From: Bacteriovorax sp.
GTDB taxonomy: Bacteria; Bdellovibrionota; Bacteriovoracia; Bacteriovoracales; Bacteriovoracaceae
Assembly: GCA_028710485.1 (NCBI GenBank)
Contig: JAQTTZ010000006.1
Coordinates: forward strand, 1 to 64,000
DNA length: 64,000 nucleotides
Direction: 5' to 3'
In this document: piece after piece, positions 9,564 to 18,085 of the stretch
Position numbering within the stretch: the first letter of the stretch is position 1
Layout of the letters: every line of letters starts with the position of its first letter
Notes under the pieces: generated by a model
What the model saw: the letters and a program-made list of their open reading frames with translations, nothing else
What the model was told of the DNA's origin: nothing
The model's database searches: none
Translations under genes and position numbers: made by a program

Positions 9564-10187
9564 TTACTTGTCACAAGACTGGGGAACTAAAAACAGTGTC
9601 ATTATGGGATTGGTTGACGAGGAAGATTTGAGTAAAATTTTGAAAACAGTCCGCTCAAAATAATTTTGGTTTTCCGAAAAATTATCTACTAAAAAATTAT
9701 AATGGGGTGTTTCTCGGCTGAGAATAAAGTGACCATTTTCAGTGCTTGAAATGAAATGGGCAGGATAAACACCAGAGGCCTTGTAGTGGATAAAATCAGA
9801 AGCAAAGACAAAAAACTCTTCAATCGTTTTCACGATTTGGTCGCGATCGGCTCTCTCTCCAACTTTTTCCTGTAAAACTACAACCAACTCAGAATGACTA
9901 ATTTGTTTTGAAACCTCTTTGGGATTTAAACTCAAACTAACTTTAGATTCGCCAATAATGGGAAAATCCAAGGCCAGTTCAAATAGGTTTTTAAGCCGAT
10001 TGATTTGGGACTCGTAAGCGAAAGTGTATTTCGAACCCACTAACTCAATTCTTCCTTTCCCCGATCCTTCCATACAGATTTTTTTAAATTTACCGGTTAA
10101 ATAGGATGGAATCTGAGCTTCCCTGCCAACCTTTGTCCCTATAGCTGCACATGAAGCTATACTTAAATATAATAAGGAGAGACCAAT
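9564..10187 (-). CDS. Small lipoprotein with apparent AUU start
   Basis: The first ordinary start codon is the ATG at 10071-10073, giving 169 residues. The same frame is open for 38 more codons upstream and reads as a lipoprotein signal peptide with lipobox IASC, then AAIGTKVG. The extension begins with an ATT at 10185-10187 that overlaps the TAA stop of the TPR gene in a TAATT arrangement, the place where coupled genes usually show TAATG. No ATG, GTG or TTG occurs in the extension. I therefore propose an AUU start (208 residues). The body has no recognised domain. Its neighbour is also a lipoprotein, suggesting a shared envelope role. The start is inferred; the reading frame is seen. Confidence 0.7.
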   Translation of the reverse strand: MGLSLLYLSIASCAAIGTKVGREAQIPSYLTGKFKKICMEGSGKGRIELVGSKYTFAYESQINRLKNLFELALDFPIIGESKVSLSLNPKEVSKQISHSELVVVLQEKVGERADRDQIVKTIEEFFVFASDFIHYKASGVYPAHFISSTENGHFILSRETPHYNFLVDNFSENQNYFERTVFKILLKSSSSTNPIMTLFLVPQSCDK

Positions 10188-12037
10188 TACTTGGATTCCG
10201 AAGCCGGTAAACGAACCCTTTCGACATCGCTTAAGATTTTTAATACATCCTCTTTGTCTGCTTCAACGCGAGCTTGTTTGAGTGCCTCAGTTAAAAATTC
10301 TTTCGCCTTGTCAAAATAATTGAGGCGTTCATAAATCATCCCGAGATGTTTAGTGATAATAACATCGCTTTTTACTAACTCAAAAGCTTTCTTTGCTTCA
10401 GCAAGAGCTTCCTTATATTTCCCCGTTTGGAAATAATACCAAGCGAGAGAGTCGCGAATATACCCGTCTTCTGGTCTGAGTTTGACCGCCTTAGAAATAT
10501 AATTAAAGGCCACATCTAAGCGTTCATTTTTTTCCAAATAAGAATAGCCTAAAAAGTTCAAGGCGTGAGCATTGTTTGGATCTTTATCAATTATAATCTG
10601 CACCAATTTTCTCGCTTCTAAATATTGTCCGTCTTTTTCCATGATAGAAGCTAAATAATAACTATGAGATTCAGTAAAGTTTTTATGAGTTTTAACATCA
10701 TTCATTACTTGAATTGCGGTTTTATATTGAAAAGTGTCTTCAAAGAAACTTGCTTGAAGCATCTTGAACTCTACGGCCATTTCTTCATGGTCTTTAATTC
10801 TCTCGGCAGTAAAACTCATAAATTTGCCTTGAGCTTCCCCACTTTTTTTACCTTGCACATATTCTTCGCGAGCAAAGGCCCCCAGCATCTGTCCAACCTG
10901 AACCCCTGCATCTCCAAAAAGAGCAGAACTAGCAGGGATGCGTTTAAAAAACTCAATCGCTTCTTGATAATGATTCGTTTGTTGATTTAGGGCCCCAAGA
11001 TAGTAAATCACCTTATCTGATTCAGGTACCACTGTTAAAACTTCTTTAAAAAGATTTGTAGCCTCATCATAGCGCCCAGCATCTGAATACAGAAGGCCTA
11101 GGCGCACCTTCAAGTTAAGATCGGTATTATCAATTGAACTCAATGCTTCCGCGTAGGGAATAACCGCTGTATTTTCTTCCATTGAAAAAAGAACTGTCAC
11201 CAAGCGCGACAGAACAGGAAGGCTCGCGCTGTTGCCGTCAGCAGCTAAAAAGGCTTTATAAGTTTTTACGGCCGACTTTAAGTCTTCTTTTTCTTCATAA
11301 AAAGCACCAAGCGCTAAAGCGGCTTGAGAATATGTATGATCCATTTTTAAAGATTTTTCAAAAAACTTTTTAGCTTCAGGCTTATGACCGCGTTCGTATT
11401 CAATTTTACCTCTGTAAAAAGCATAGACCGGATCATCCTTGCTCTTTTTTTCACACTTTGCTAAAAGTGCATGAGCTTCAGTGTATTTTTTTTCGGTTGT
11501 ATAAGATTTCGCCAAAAATAAACAAGCCTCTTCTGCATCTGCACTAGTATTAATAATTTTTTGATAAGTCGTTCGTGCTTGATCTGGTTTTTCCAGTGCT
11601 GCATAAACTCCTGCCAAAATTAATCCAATCGAATCGTCCCTACTGTGAGACTCAGCGAAAACTGTCTCTAGAATTTTTTCTGCTTCTTTTAGCTCTCCGA
11701 TACGAATTAATTCAATTGAGAGTTTTCTTTTTAAGTAAGCGTCCTGAGGTTGCAGCTCCACTACATATCTAAAAATCTGAGTCGCGGTCTGGTAATCTCC
11801 GCGAATCGAGGCGTCGTTTCCTTTAATAAATAAGTCTGTCGCTAGGTATTCGGAAGCTCTTCCACCAATAGACTTAGCTTTGGCCACCATCTCTTTAAGC
11901 TCATCAGATTTAAACCCCAGCTCCACTGCGGGATCTGCCATTTTCTTAAAATCAATGGATCTACGTTCAGTAGGAAGCTGCGAACATGCGACTAGAGAAA
12001 AGGTTGTTGCGAGTAAAGATATTTTTAATAAACGCAT
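10187..12037 (-). CDS. TPR-repeat lipoprotein
   Basis: About 616 residues from the ATG at 12035-12037, which directly precedes a lipoprotein signal peptide (MRLLKISLLATTFSLVAC, lipobox LVAC). An ATG 13 codons further upstream (12076) is possible but would give an unusually long n-region. Nearly all the mature protein consists of tetratricopeptide repeats (for example YSQAALALGAFYEEKEDL and NAHALNFLGYSYLEKNE), forming a superhelical protein-binding scaffold. Comparable TPR lipoproteins occur in outer-membrane and secretion assemblies of delta-type bacteria, but the specific partner is unknown. The stop overlaps the next gene by one base. Confidence 0.88.
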   Translation of the reverse strand: MRLLKISLLATTFSLVACSQLPTERRSIDFKKMADPAVELGFKSDELKEMVAKAKSIGGRASEYLATDLFIKGNDASIRGDYQTATQIFRYVVELQPQDAYLKRKLSIELIRIGELKEAEKILETVFAESHSRDDSIGLILAGVYAALEKPDQARTTYQKIINTSADAEEACLFLAKSYTTEKKYTEAHALLAKCEKKSKDDPVYAFYRGKIEYERGHKPEAKKFFEKSLKMDHTYSQAALALGAFYEEKEDLKSAVKTYKAFLAADGNSASLPVLSRLVTVLFSMEENTAVIPYAEALSSIDNTDLNLKVRLGLLYSDAGRYDEATNLFKEVLTVVPESDKVIYYLGALNQQTNHYQEAIEFFKRIPASSALFGDAGVQVGQMLGAFAREEYVQGKKSGEAQGKFMSFTAERIKDHEEMAVEFKMLQASFFEDTFQYKTAIQVMNDVKTHKNFTESHSYYLASIMEKDGQYLEARKLVQIIIDKDPNNAHALNFLGYSYLEKNERLDVAFNYISKAVKLRPEDGYIRDSLAWYYFQTGKYKEALAEAKKAFELVKSDVIITKHLGMIYERLNYFDKAKEFLTEALKQARVEADKEDVLKILSDVERVRLPASESK

Positions 12038-12076
12038 AAGCCATCCAAGGCATTTAAGAGAATGATCTCCCTTCAT

Positions 12077-12488
12077 TATTCTTTTTCGAACTTCCCTCTA
12101 AAAGCTTTAACCTTAATTGGAAATTCAAAAAAAATGGCCTTTTTTGCGCTCTGTTCCTAATACCTGATTTAATTGCATTATTAAAATTTTCTAGAAATAC
12201 ACCAAAAATTGTTTTGAAAAATGTTTGACAGCATCAATTTAAAATTGTTATTTCATGGCGTGAGTCGCCTGAGAACCGCGACAAAAACAAGGGTAAAGCC
12301 ATAAGATACCGAGTTTACTAGACTTTAACTCATCCCTTTAAAGAGCGACTAGATCCTCAAACGCGTGATGAAAAAAGTACGCGAATAGACTCTGCGCTAG
12401 AAAAATATGATAGAAAAATTACGGCATTTTGCCGCGAAAGCAAAATTCAGAGAGCTAAATAGACTCTCTTCAAAATAGGGGAATTAAA
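12077..12488 (+). other. 412-base non-coding region; structured leader candidate
   Basis: No gene is visible. The right part (from about 12258) lies between a sigma-70-like promoter and the phaR-like gene and contains a row of inverted repeats: GTCGC/GCGAC, AAGGG/CCCTT with GAGTT/AACTC nested inside, CGCGT/ACGCG, CGGCA/TGCCG and AGAGAG/CTCTCT. The last sits just before the AGGGGA ribosome site at 12478-12483. This could be a long regulated 5' leader or a separate small RNA. I do not recognise a known riboswitch class. The left part (12077-12220) should hold the promoter of the TPR gene on the minus strand. Confidence 0.45.
12225..12251 (+). promoter_or_regulatory. Sigma-70-like promoter upstream of the phaR-like gene
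   Basis: A perfect -35 box TTGACA (12225-12230) is followed after 15 bases by TGTTAT (12246-12251), four of six matches to TATAAT. An alternative -10 with a 17-base spacer (TTATTT) is weaker. Transcription would start near 12258 and produce a leader of about 230 bases before the ATG at 12489. Confidence 0.45.
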
Positions 12489-12860
12489 ATGAGCATGAGC
12501 GACATTCGAATCATTAAACGTTACCAAAACAGAAAACTTTATGACACTCACCAGAGCTGTTATGTGACTCTAGAAGAGATCGCACAAATCGTTCGTGAAG
12601 GTAACGAAATCCAAGTTATCGACAATAAAACTAAAAACGACATTACTTACATTACTCAAATCCAACTTCTATTTGATCAAGAGAAAAAATCAACGAGAGT
12701 CGGAGATGTTGAACTTCTTAAGCGAGTTATTCGCTCTGAAGAAGGAACTTTTACTGGTTATATCAAGTCTCTTGAAAAGAAACTTGGTGGCGAAGTAGCT
12801 GCTCCTTTCATGGCAAATGAAAATAACTCTGCTATTGAAACTACAACTACTTTAAACTAA
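12489..12860 (+). CDS. PhaR-like polyhydroxyalkanoate regulator (DNA-binding domain only)
   Basis: A 123-residue protein. Residues 5-68 match the PHB/PHA accumulation regulator DNA-binding domain: IIKRYQNRKLYDTHQSCYVT, then LEEIAQIVREGNEIQVID and KNDITYITQIQLLFDQE. Typical PhaR proteins carry additional C-terminal PHB_acc domains that bind granules; here only a short tail of about 50 residues follows. No PHA synthase or phasin gene is in the window. It probably binds DNA, but the link to PHA is only by family. The AGGGGA ribosome site is well placed. Confidence 0.85.
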   Translation: MSMSDIRIIKRYQNRKLYDTHQSCYVTLEEIAQIVREGNEIQVIDNKTKNDITYITQIQLLFDQEKKSTRVGDVELLKRVIRSEEGTFTGYIKSLEKKLGGEVAAPFMANENNSAIETTTTLN

Positions 12861-12899
12861 AATTCTAAGCATTAGTCCCCTAAACCATAAAGGTTCTTA

Positions 12900-13583
12900 A
12901 TGCTTAATCAAATTTTAAAAATAGTTCTATTTACGCCCGTCTTAATGGCGGGTGTATCTTTCTCTCCTCAAGCTCTTTCAGAAGAAAAGCAAGTCAAACC
13001 AAACATTCACCTGCTAACGAACGACAAAACATCTCAAAAAGCCAATATTGGTGCCACATCAGATTCCAATGAAAGAATCCCTGGTGAAATCCATAAGCAT
13101 TCCCTTGGAATTGGTGTTGGCCAGACATTTCTTCGCTCTGACCTTGGAGACAATGGAAATGATAAGATTACGGCCGATCTTTATTATAATTATTCAGCAA
13201 GCTACTCATTTGATTTCGTCGCCAATGCTCATTACTCCGAGCACACTTACCTAAATCGCCAATCAACAATCAGAGGCCTTGTCCTCGCGATCAAAGGGAA
13301 AGGATTTCAATTCGATGCCTTCTCTCCATTTGTTTTAGGTGGATTGGGATTTTATCTTCCAAGTGCAAGCCGAATTCAAAATAACGTGCCGACTGAAACG
13401 CGAAAGCAGTTAGTCTTTGGGGTTAATGTTGGAGCAGGAGTTGAATTGCGATTAAATAGCGATGTTACTGTCGGTGTAATCCTTCACTACCATGACCCCT
13501 TTGATGTTCGACAAGACTCAGGACCTAAACTCGAAGGTTCTTATATGAAACTATTAATCCTTGCTTCTTACACATTCAACTAA
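12900..13583 (+). CDS. Outer-membrane beta-barrel protein
   Basis: A 227-residue exported protein with a signal peptide (residues 1-27, ending PQALS). A short linker is followed by alternating amphipathic beta-strands typical of the OmpW/OMP_b-brl group (GIGVGQTFLRSDLG, YNYSASYSFDFVANAHY, FDAFSPFVLGGLGFY, VGAGVELRLNSDVTVGV). It ends in a terminal strand with aromatic residues at the end (LILASYTFN), the usual BAM targeting signal. It lies 10 bases upstream of the ATPase pair, so co-transcription is likely, though a functional link is not evident. Confidence 0.8.
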   Translation: MLNQILKIVLFTPVLMAGVSFSPQALSEEKQVKPNIHLLTNDKTSQKANIGATSDSNERIPGEIHKHSLGIGVGQTFLRSDLGDNGNDKITADLYYNYSASYSFDFVANAHYSEHTYLNRQSTIRGLVLAIKGKGFQFDAFSPFVLGGLGFYLPSASRIQNNVPTETRKQLVFGVNVGAGVELRLNSDVTVGVILHYHDPFDVRQDSGPKLEGSYMKLLILASYTFN

Positions 13584-13593
13584 CAGGTAATCT

Positions 13594-14397
13594 ATGCCAT
13601 TAGCGCATCACCGACTTTATATTATTACCGGTAAAGGTGGCGTGGGAAAAACCACAATAGCAATGGCCTTTACCAAATATCTTCAAAAACAAGGTGTGAA
13701 TGTTAAGTACAATTGCTTTCATCAGCACCCTGAGATTGCTTTAGAAAAAAAGTTAAACCTCCCTACTATTGAAATGAGCATTGAGGCCAGTGCAGAAATT
13801 TATATCGGCAGAAAACTCAACTCAACCACCATCGCTTCATGGATTATGAAAACTCATTTTTTTAAGTCTCTTTTCCAAATGATCCCGGGCCTTGGGCATA
13901 TGATTCTTTTAGGTCATTTGATTTCAGAACTAAATCTTGATCCAAGTCTGGTTATCGTTTTAGACTCGCCGGCTTCAGGACATGCTCTTACCATGTTTGA
14001 ATCTACTTCGAACTTCAAAGCAATTTTTAACACCGGCCTAGTCGTTAAAGACATAGACATAATGCAAACCTTTTTGAAGGGTCCAAATAATTTAAAAACT
14101 CATGTTGTCACGCTCGCAACAGAACTTTCCCTTTCAGAAGCTCAAGATTTAAAAAATGAACTTGATAATAACCTTCCGGATACTGAAGCTCACTGCGATT
14201 TAGTGGTCAATGATAGCTTTAAGAAATTTTTTGAATATCATCATGTCGATGAAAGTTTACTGCCTCCATTTTTAACTCAGAAAGTTGCCTTAGAAGAACA
14301 GATTGTGAAAAGGTATTTGTCACTACCACATATCGACAAAGATAACGTGGTCGATATTGTGATGGATTTATCACTCTTGGTGGAGGGATTAGTATGA
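13594..14397 (+). CDS. ArsA/Get3-like ATPase, subunit A
   Basis: A 267-residue P-loop ATPase of the ArsA/Get3 (SIMIBI) class. The deviant Walker A is GKGGVGKTT (residues 13-21) and retains the signature lysine that reaches across the dimer. A DSPASGHAL block matches the switch II region (DTAPTGHTLR) of ArsA/Get3. The switch I aspartate-proline motif (DPA) is not recognisable; that position reads NCFHQHPE. It overlaps the following ATPase by four bases (ATGA), implying a stoichiometric pair. ArsA pumps arsenite and Get3 targets tail-anchored proteins; no ArsB, ArsR or arsenate reductase is nearby, so arsenic resistance is not supported. Confidence 0.85.
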   Translation: MPLAHHRLYIITGKGGVGKTTIAMAFTKYLQKQGVNVKYNCFHQHPEIALEKKLNLPTIEMSIEASAEIYIGRKLNSTTIASWIMKTHFFKSLFQMIPGLGHMILLGHLISELNLDPSLVIVLDSPASGHALTMFESTSNFKAIFNTGLVVKDIDIMQTFLKGPNNLKTHVVTLATELSLSEAQDLKNELDNNLPDTEAHCDLVVNDSFKKFFEYHHVDESLLPPFLTQKVALEEQIVKRYLSLPHIDKDNVVDIVMDLSLLVEGLV

Positions 14398-15449
14398 AAA
14401 TTCCTTTAAAAAAAGTTGAGATATTTTGTGGTACTGGAGGGGTTGGTAAAACGACCATCGCTACCGCCCGCGCGCTGACACTGGCATTAGAAGACAAAAA
14501 AGTGTTACTGATCACCATTGACCCGGCCAAGCGATTAAAGCAAATTTTAAACATGAAAGATAATGATGATGGAATGATTAATACCATTTCACTTGATCTT
14601 TTTGGTTACGAAAAAGAAAAATCCTTTGATGCGATGCTGATGTCTCCAAGGGCTACTTTGCAGAAAATGGCTGCAGAAAAAAATCTGCATGCTGAATTTG
14701 ATTCGACCATTATAAAAACACTTTCACGTCCCTACGGGGGAATGAATGAGATCATGTCAATTATTGAAGTTCAAACACAACTTGAGAAAAACTATTACGA
14801 TACCATTATTCTTGATACTCCTCCCGGAAAACACTTTATCGACTTTCTAGAATCGTCAGAAAAAATTAAAAACTTTTTCGATAAATCTTTTTTAGAAATT
14901 TTTGAATATCTTGGAAAAAATATCACTGGTGGCGGCAAGGCACGCAATTTTATCACCATGATCGTTTCAACCGGAGTGAAAAAGCTTTTGAGTTATCTCG
15001 AAGCTGTAACAGGTGCGGATTTCGTTCGAGAATTTATCGAGGCGGTACTGGCGCTCTATAAATGTCGGGAATCTTTTTTAAATGCCCTGAAATTTCAACA
15101 AGAACTAAAAAAATCAAGTTTTTCTAATTGGTTTTTGGTTACCTCTGTCGAACAACAAAAAATGACCGAAGCCCAGGATATGAAACTTCAAGCTGTGAAT
15201 TTTATGCATAAAGATCTTTTTCTGGTTATGAACAAATGCCTTAGTAACTTTTTGAATGACTGGGATCCAGGAAAAAATGATGCCTTAATTAACCTGAAAA
15301 AATCAATGACTAAACGCGAACAAGATCTCCAAGACTTTGCTAGCAATAATTTTTCAAACGTATTAAAATTTCATGAAATTAATCATCCTTCTCCACTTGA
15401 GCACGTTAAAGGATTGGCTCAAATGTTTTTGGTTCAATCTAAGCAGTAA
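14394..15449 (+). CDS. ArsA/Get3-like ATPase, subunit B
   Basis: A 351-residue relative of subunit A. Its P-loop reads GTGGVGKTT (residues 13-21), so the signature lysine is replaced by threonine, while switch I is intact (TIDPAKRLKQIL, 41-52) and a switch II-like DTPPGKHFIDFL is present. The losses in A and B are therefore complementary, suggesting an obligate heterodimer (inference). The middle region (about 150-250) is helical and hydrophobic, where Get3 binds clients. Eight bases later comes gshA. The exact substrate is unknown. Confidence 0.87.
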   Translation: MKIPLKKVEIFCGTGGVGKTTIATARALTLALEDKKVLLITIDPAKRLKQILNMKDNDDGMINTISLDLFGYEKEKSFDAMLMSPRATLQKMAAEKNLHAEFDSTIIKTLSRPYGGMNEIMSIIEVQTQLEKNYYDTIILDTPPGKHFIDFLESSEKIKNFFDKSFLEIFEYLGKNITGGGKARNFITMIVSTGVKKLLSYLEAVTGADFVREFIEAVLALYKCRESFLNALKFQQELKKSSFSNWFLVTSVEQQKMTEAQDMKLQAVNFMHKDLFLVMNKCLSNFLNDWDPGKNDALINLKKSMTKREQDLQDFASNNFSNVLKFHEINHPSPLEHVKGLAQMFLVQSKQ

Positions 15450-15456
15450 GGACGCC

Positions 15457-16677
15457 ATGGAATTTAAAATTAACAATAAAGATCAGCTAGAACAATTTGT
15501 TTGTGAAAACTGGGATAAGATAAATGCCTATATTGCACAATTGCAAATTGGTTTACCTGTTCCCTTTTATTCGAGTGTCGATATTCGCGAAAGCCGTGAG
15601 AAGTATGCACCGGTCGATCATAATATGTACCCCGCAGGATTTAACAATCTTTGCAGTGTCGATATTCGGAATGCCACTAGCTTGGTACGCGATACGCTTA
15701 AAAAAATAAATTCTGAAGCTCGCAATGTAGGAATTATTCCTGAGTCGCATACTAAAAATTTAATGTACCTCGATCATCTCGCGACTCTCGCCAAACTTAT
15801 TACAGATGCAGGCTATAGAACATCTTTCGTGAGTTTTGACTCTGCTCTTTTTCCTGACAACGAAGACTTTATTGATCTGGTTTCAGCTTCAGGGAGTCCT
15901 ATTAAAATTGTTCGAGGACAGATTCAAAATGGAGCTATCTTCGCACTTGGTGAGAAGATGGATGTGGCCATCAATAATAATGACCAGTCTAATCCCTGGC
16001 CAATTGAATGGAGAGAAATTACAACTCCAATCGCTCCGACTCCATTAATCGGTTGGTTTAGACGACAAAAAAATACACATTTTTCTTATTATAAAAAAGT
16101 CGCCGATGAATTTGCCAACCATTTTGAAATAAATCCAGATTTGATCCAAGCTCAGTTTCGCGCGGTAGAAGATGTAGACTTCGAGACAAAACATGGATTA
16201 GAAAAATTAGGAAATGCTGTTGATGAAGTCATTTCAAACCTAAAACCAGGTTCAAAAGTTTTTGTAAAAGCCTCACAAGGCACTTATGGGATGGGGATCA
16301 GTGTCGTGTCTTCTGGTGAAGAAATTATCAACATGAATCGCAAAACCAGAAATAAGATGGATGTAGGTAAGAACAAAATTAAATTTACATCTCTACTTGT
16401 TCAAGAAGGTGTAGAGACCATTATTAAATACGATAATAATCCAGCAGAAATTACAGTCTATTTAATCGATGGAAAAAGTATGGGGGGCTTCATGAGAATC
16501 AATGCTGAAAAAGACAGCCTTGCAAATCTCAATAGCCGCGGAATGGTTTTTAGGAAATTATGCATGAGTGATCTGGTAAGTACGGTAGAAGACCACAAAT
16601 CAAAAGATGCAATCTACTCAATCATCGCAAGACTTGCGACGGTTGCTGCAGCTTACGAAATTAAAGAAGTTTTATAA
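15457..16677 (+). CDS. gshA: Glutamate-cysteine ligase (proteobacterial/Acidithiobacillus type)
   Basis: A 406-residue enzyme that joins glutamate and cysteine to gamma-glutamylcysteine, the first step of glutathione synthesis. The sequence carries blocks of the gshA type described from Acidithiobacillus ferrooxidans: PFYSSVDIRESREKYAPVDH, NMYPAGFNNLC, FVKASQGTYGMGISVV and the late ATP-binding segment ITVYLIDGKSMGGFMRIN. An AAGGA ribosome site precedes the ATG; a longer in-frame start exists inside the previous gene but lacks support. It lies directly upstream of the transsulfuration genes that make its cysteine substrate. No gshB is visible in the window. Confidence 0.9.
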   Translation: MEFKINNKDQLEQFVCENWDKINAYIAQLQIGLPVPFYSSVDIRESREKYAPVDHNMYPAGFNNLCSVDIRNATSLVRDTLKKINSEARNVGIIPESHTKNLMYLDHLATLAKLITDAGYRTSFVSFDSALFPDNEDFIDLVSASGSPIKIVRGQIQNGAIFALGEKMDVAINNNDQSNPWPIEWREITTPIAPTPLIGWFRRQKNTHFSYYKKVADEFANHFEINPDLIQAQFRAVEDVDFETKHGLEKLGNAVDEVISNLKPGSKVFVKASQGTYGMGISVVSSGEEIINMNRKTRNKMDVGKNKIKFTSLLVQEGVETIIKYDNNPAEITVYLIDGKSMGGFMRINAEKDSLANLNSRGMVFRKLCMSDLVSTVEDHKSKDAIYSIIARLATVAAAYEIKEVL

Positions 16678-16702
16678 CAGTTATTTTTTAAGGAGAATAT
16701 AT

Positions 16703-18085
16703 ATGATGAAAGGAGCTAAGAAAAATATCTTAGATGCCATCGGTAACACGCCAATCGTAAAGCTTAATAAAGTTACAACCGGTGTTGAATCTGAAATTTA
16801 TGTAAAACTAGAATTCATGAACCCAGGTGGATCAAGCAAAGACCGCATTGGTGGATATATCATGGACAGAGCAGTGGCATCGGGCAAACTTAAGCCAGGT
16901 GGAACCATTATCGAAGGGACTTCTGGGAACACCGGTGTGGGTTTAGCGATGTGGGCAGCTGTTAATGGATACAAATGTGTATTTGTTATGGCCGATAAAC
17001 AATCAGTTGAAAAAGTAAATAACTTGAAAGCCTTTGGGGCCAAAGTCGTTGTGTGCCCAACCGATGTTGAGCCGGAAGACCCTCGTTCTTATTATTCAGT
17101 TTCAAAAAGATTAGCAGAAACAATTCCGAATTCGTATTACGTTAATCAGTACGACAATCTTTGGAACCGCGAAACTCATATCGCGACAACGGGACCTGAA
17201 ATCTTTGAACAAACCCAGGGAGATTTCGATGTATTTATGGCAGGAGTTGGTACAGGTGGAACAATCTCAGGTATTTCTTCTTATTTAAAAACAAAAATGC
17301 CAAAACTAATTACAGTTGGTGTTGATGTTGAAGGTTCTATCGTTGCTCAATTTGCCCGCACAGGGGACTTAAGTGGAGCACGCTCTTATGTTATCGAAGG
17401 AATCGGGGAAGATTTTATTCCTGAGAATTATGATTTCAAAGTTATCGATGACTGGGTTGTGGTTGGCGATAAAGAATCTTTTTTGATGACTCGCGCACTT
17501 CTAAAACAAGAAGGAATTTACACCGGCGGATCTGGTGGAGCTGCTGTAGTCGGAGCGATTAAATACGCGACGACGCTAAAGGAACCGAAAAAAATTCTGG
17601 TTATTCTTCCTGATTCGGGAAATAGATATGCCTCAAAAATCTTCAATGATGAGTGGATGATGAGCAAGGGTTATATCGCTTCTTCGTTTAATGTAATTAT
17701 TAAAGATCTTTTGAGTGATCTTGAAAAAAAGAATGATCAGGTTATTTCAATTACGGATCACGCCAATATTGGTGATGCTATTAAACTGATGGAGCAAAAA
17801 AGTGTTTCTCAACTTCCTGTCGTAAGTGATGGAATAATTAAAGGTGTTTTAAGTGAAAATGCTCTTCTAAAACCTCTTTTCAATGGCGAGTACCATTTAA
17901 GTGATTCGGTTTCTCTGGCCTATACAGATAAATACAGAACCGTCGATATTAACGATCTTCTTTCAAACGTAGCTGACTCTCTTCTAAAAAAAGAGGTTGT
18001 TCTTGTTACTGAAAAAGGAAAAATCGTTAATCTTTTATCAAATATCGATATCCTTAACTATATTTCCAAGAGAGAAAGTATATGA
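16703..18085 (+). CDS. Cystathionine beta-synthase (PLP enzyme with CBS domain pair)
   Basis: A 460-residue enzyme that condenses serine and homocysteine to cystathionine. The N-terminal fold type II PLP core has the lysine motif GGSSKDRIG (Lys46), the substrate loop EGTSGNTGVGLA, and the phosphate-binding GVGTGGTISG. Residues about 345-460 form two CBS domains (ITDHANIGDAIKLMEQKSVSQLP and a second ending NIDILNYI), usual for cystathionine beta-synthase and rare in CysK. AAGGAG lies seven bases upstream of the ATG at 16703. It overlaps the cystathionine lyase gene by four bases, supporting reverse transsulfuration. Confidence 0.93.
   Translation: MMKGAKKNILDAIGNTPIVKLNKVTTGVESEIYVKLEFMNPGGSSKDRIGGYIMDRAVASGKLKPGGTIIEGTSGNTGVGLAMWAAVNGYKCVFVMADKQSVEKVNNLKAFGAKVVVCPTDVEPEDPRSYYSVSKRLAETIPNSYYVNQYDNLWNRETHIATTGPEIFEQTQGDFDVFMAGVGTGGTISGISSYLKTKMPKLITVGVDVEGSIVAQFARTGDLSGARSYVIEGIGEDFIPENYDFKVIDDWVVVGDKESFLMTRALLKQEGIYTGGSGGAAVVGAIKYATTLKEPKKILVILPDSGNRYASKIFNDEWMMSKGYIASSFNVIIKDLLSDLEKKNDQVISITDHANIGDAIKLMEQKSVSQLPVVSDGIIKGVLSENALLKPLFNGEYHLSDSVSLAYTDKYRTVDINDLLSNVADSLLKKEVVLVTEKGKIVNLLSNIDILNYISKRESI

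Noticed and set aside
12258-12488. Class I cyclic-di-GMP riboswitch in the phaR leader (abundant in Bdellovibrio)
   Set aside because: The GEMM-I conserved motifs (such as CACGCACAGGGCAAACC) are absent; only unrelated inverted repeats are seen.
13594-15449. Arsenite resistance operon
   Set aside because: ArsA-like ATPases are present but no ArsB, ArsC, ArsR or metal-binding cysteine motif was found.
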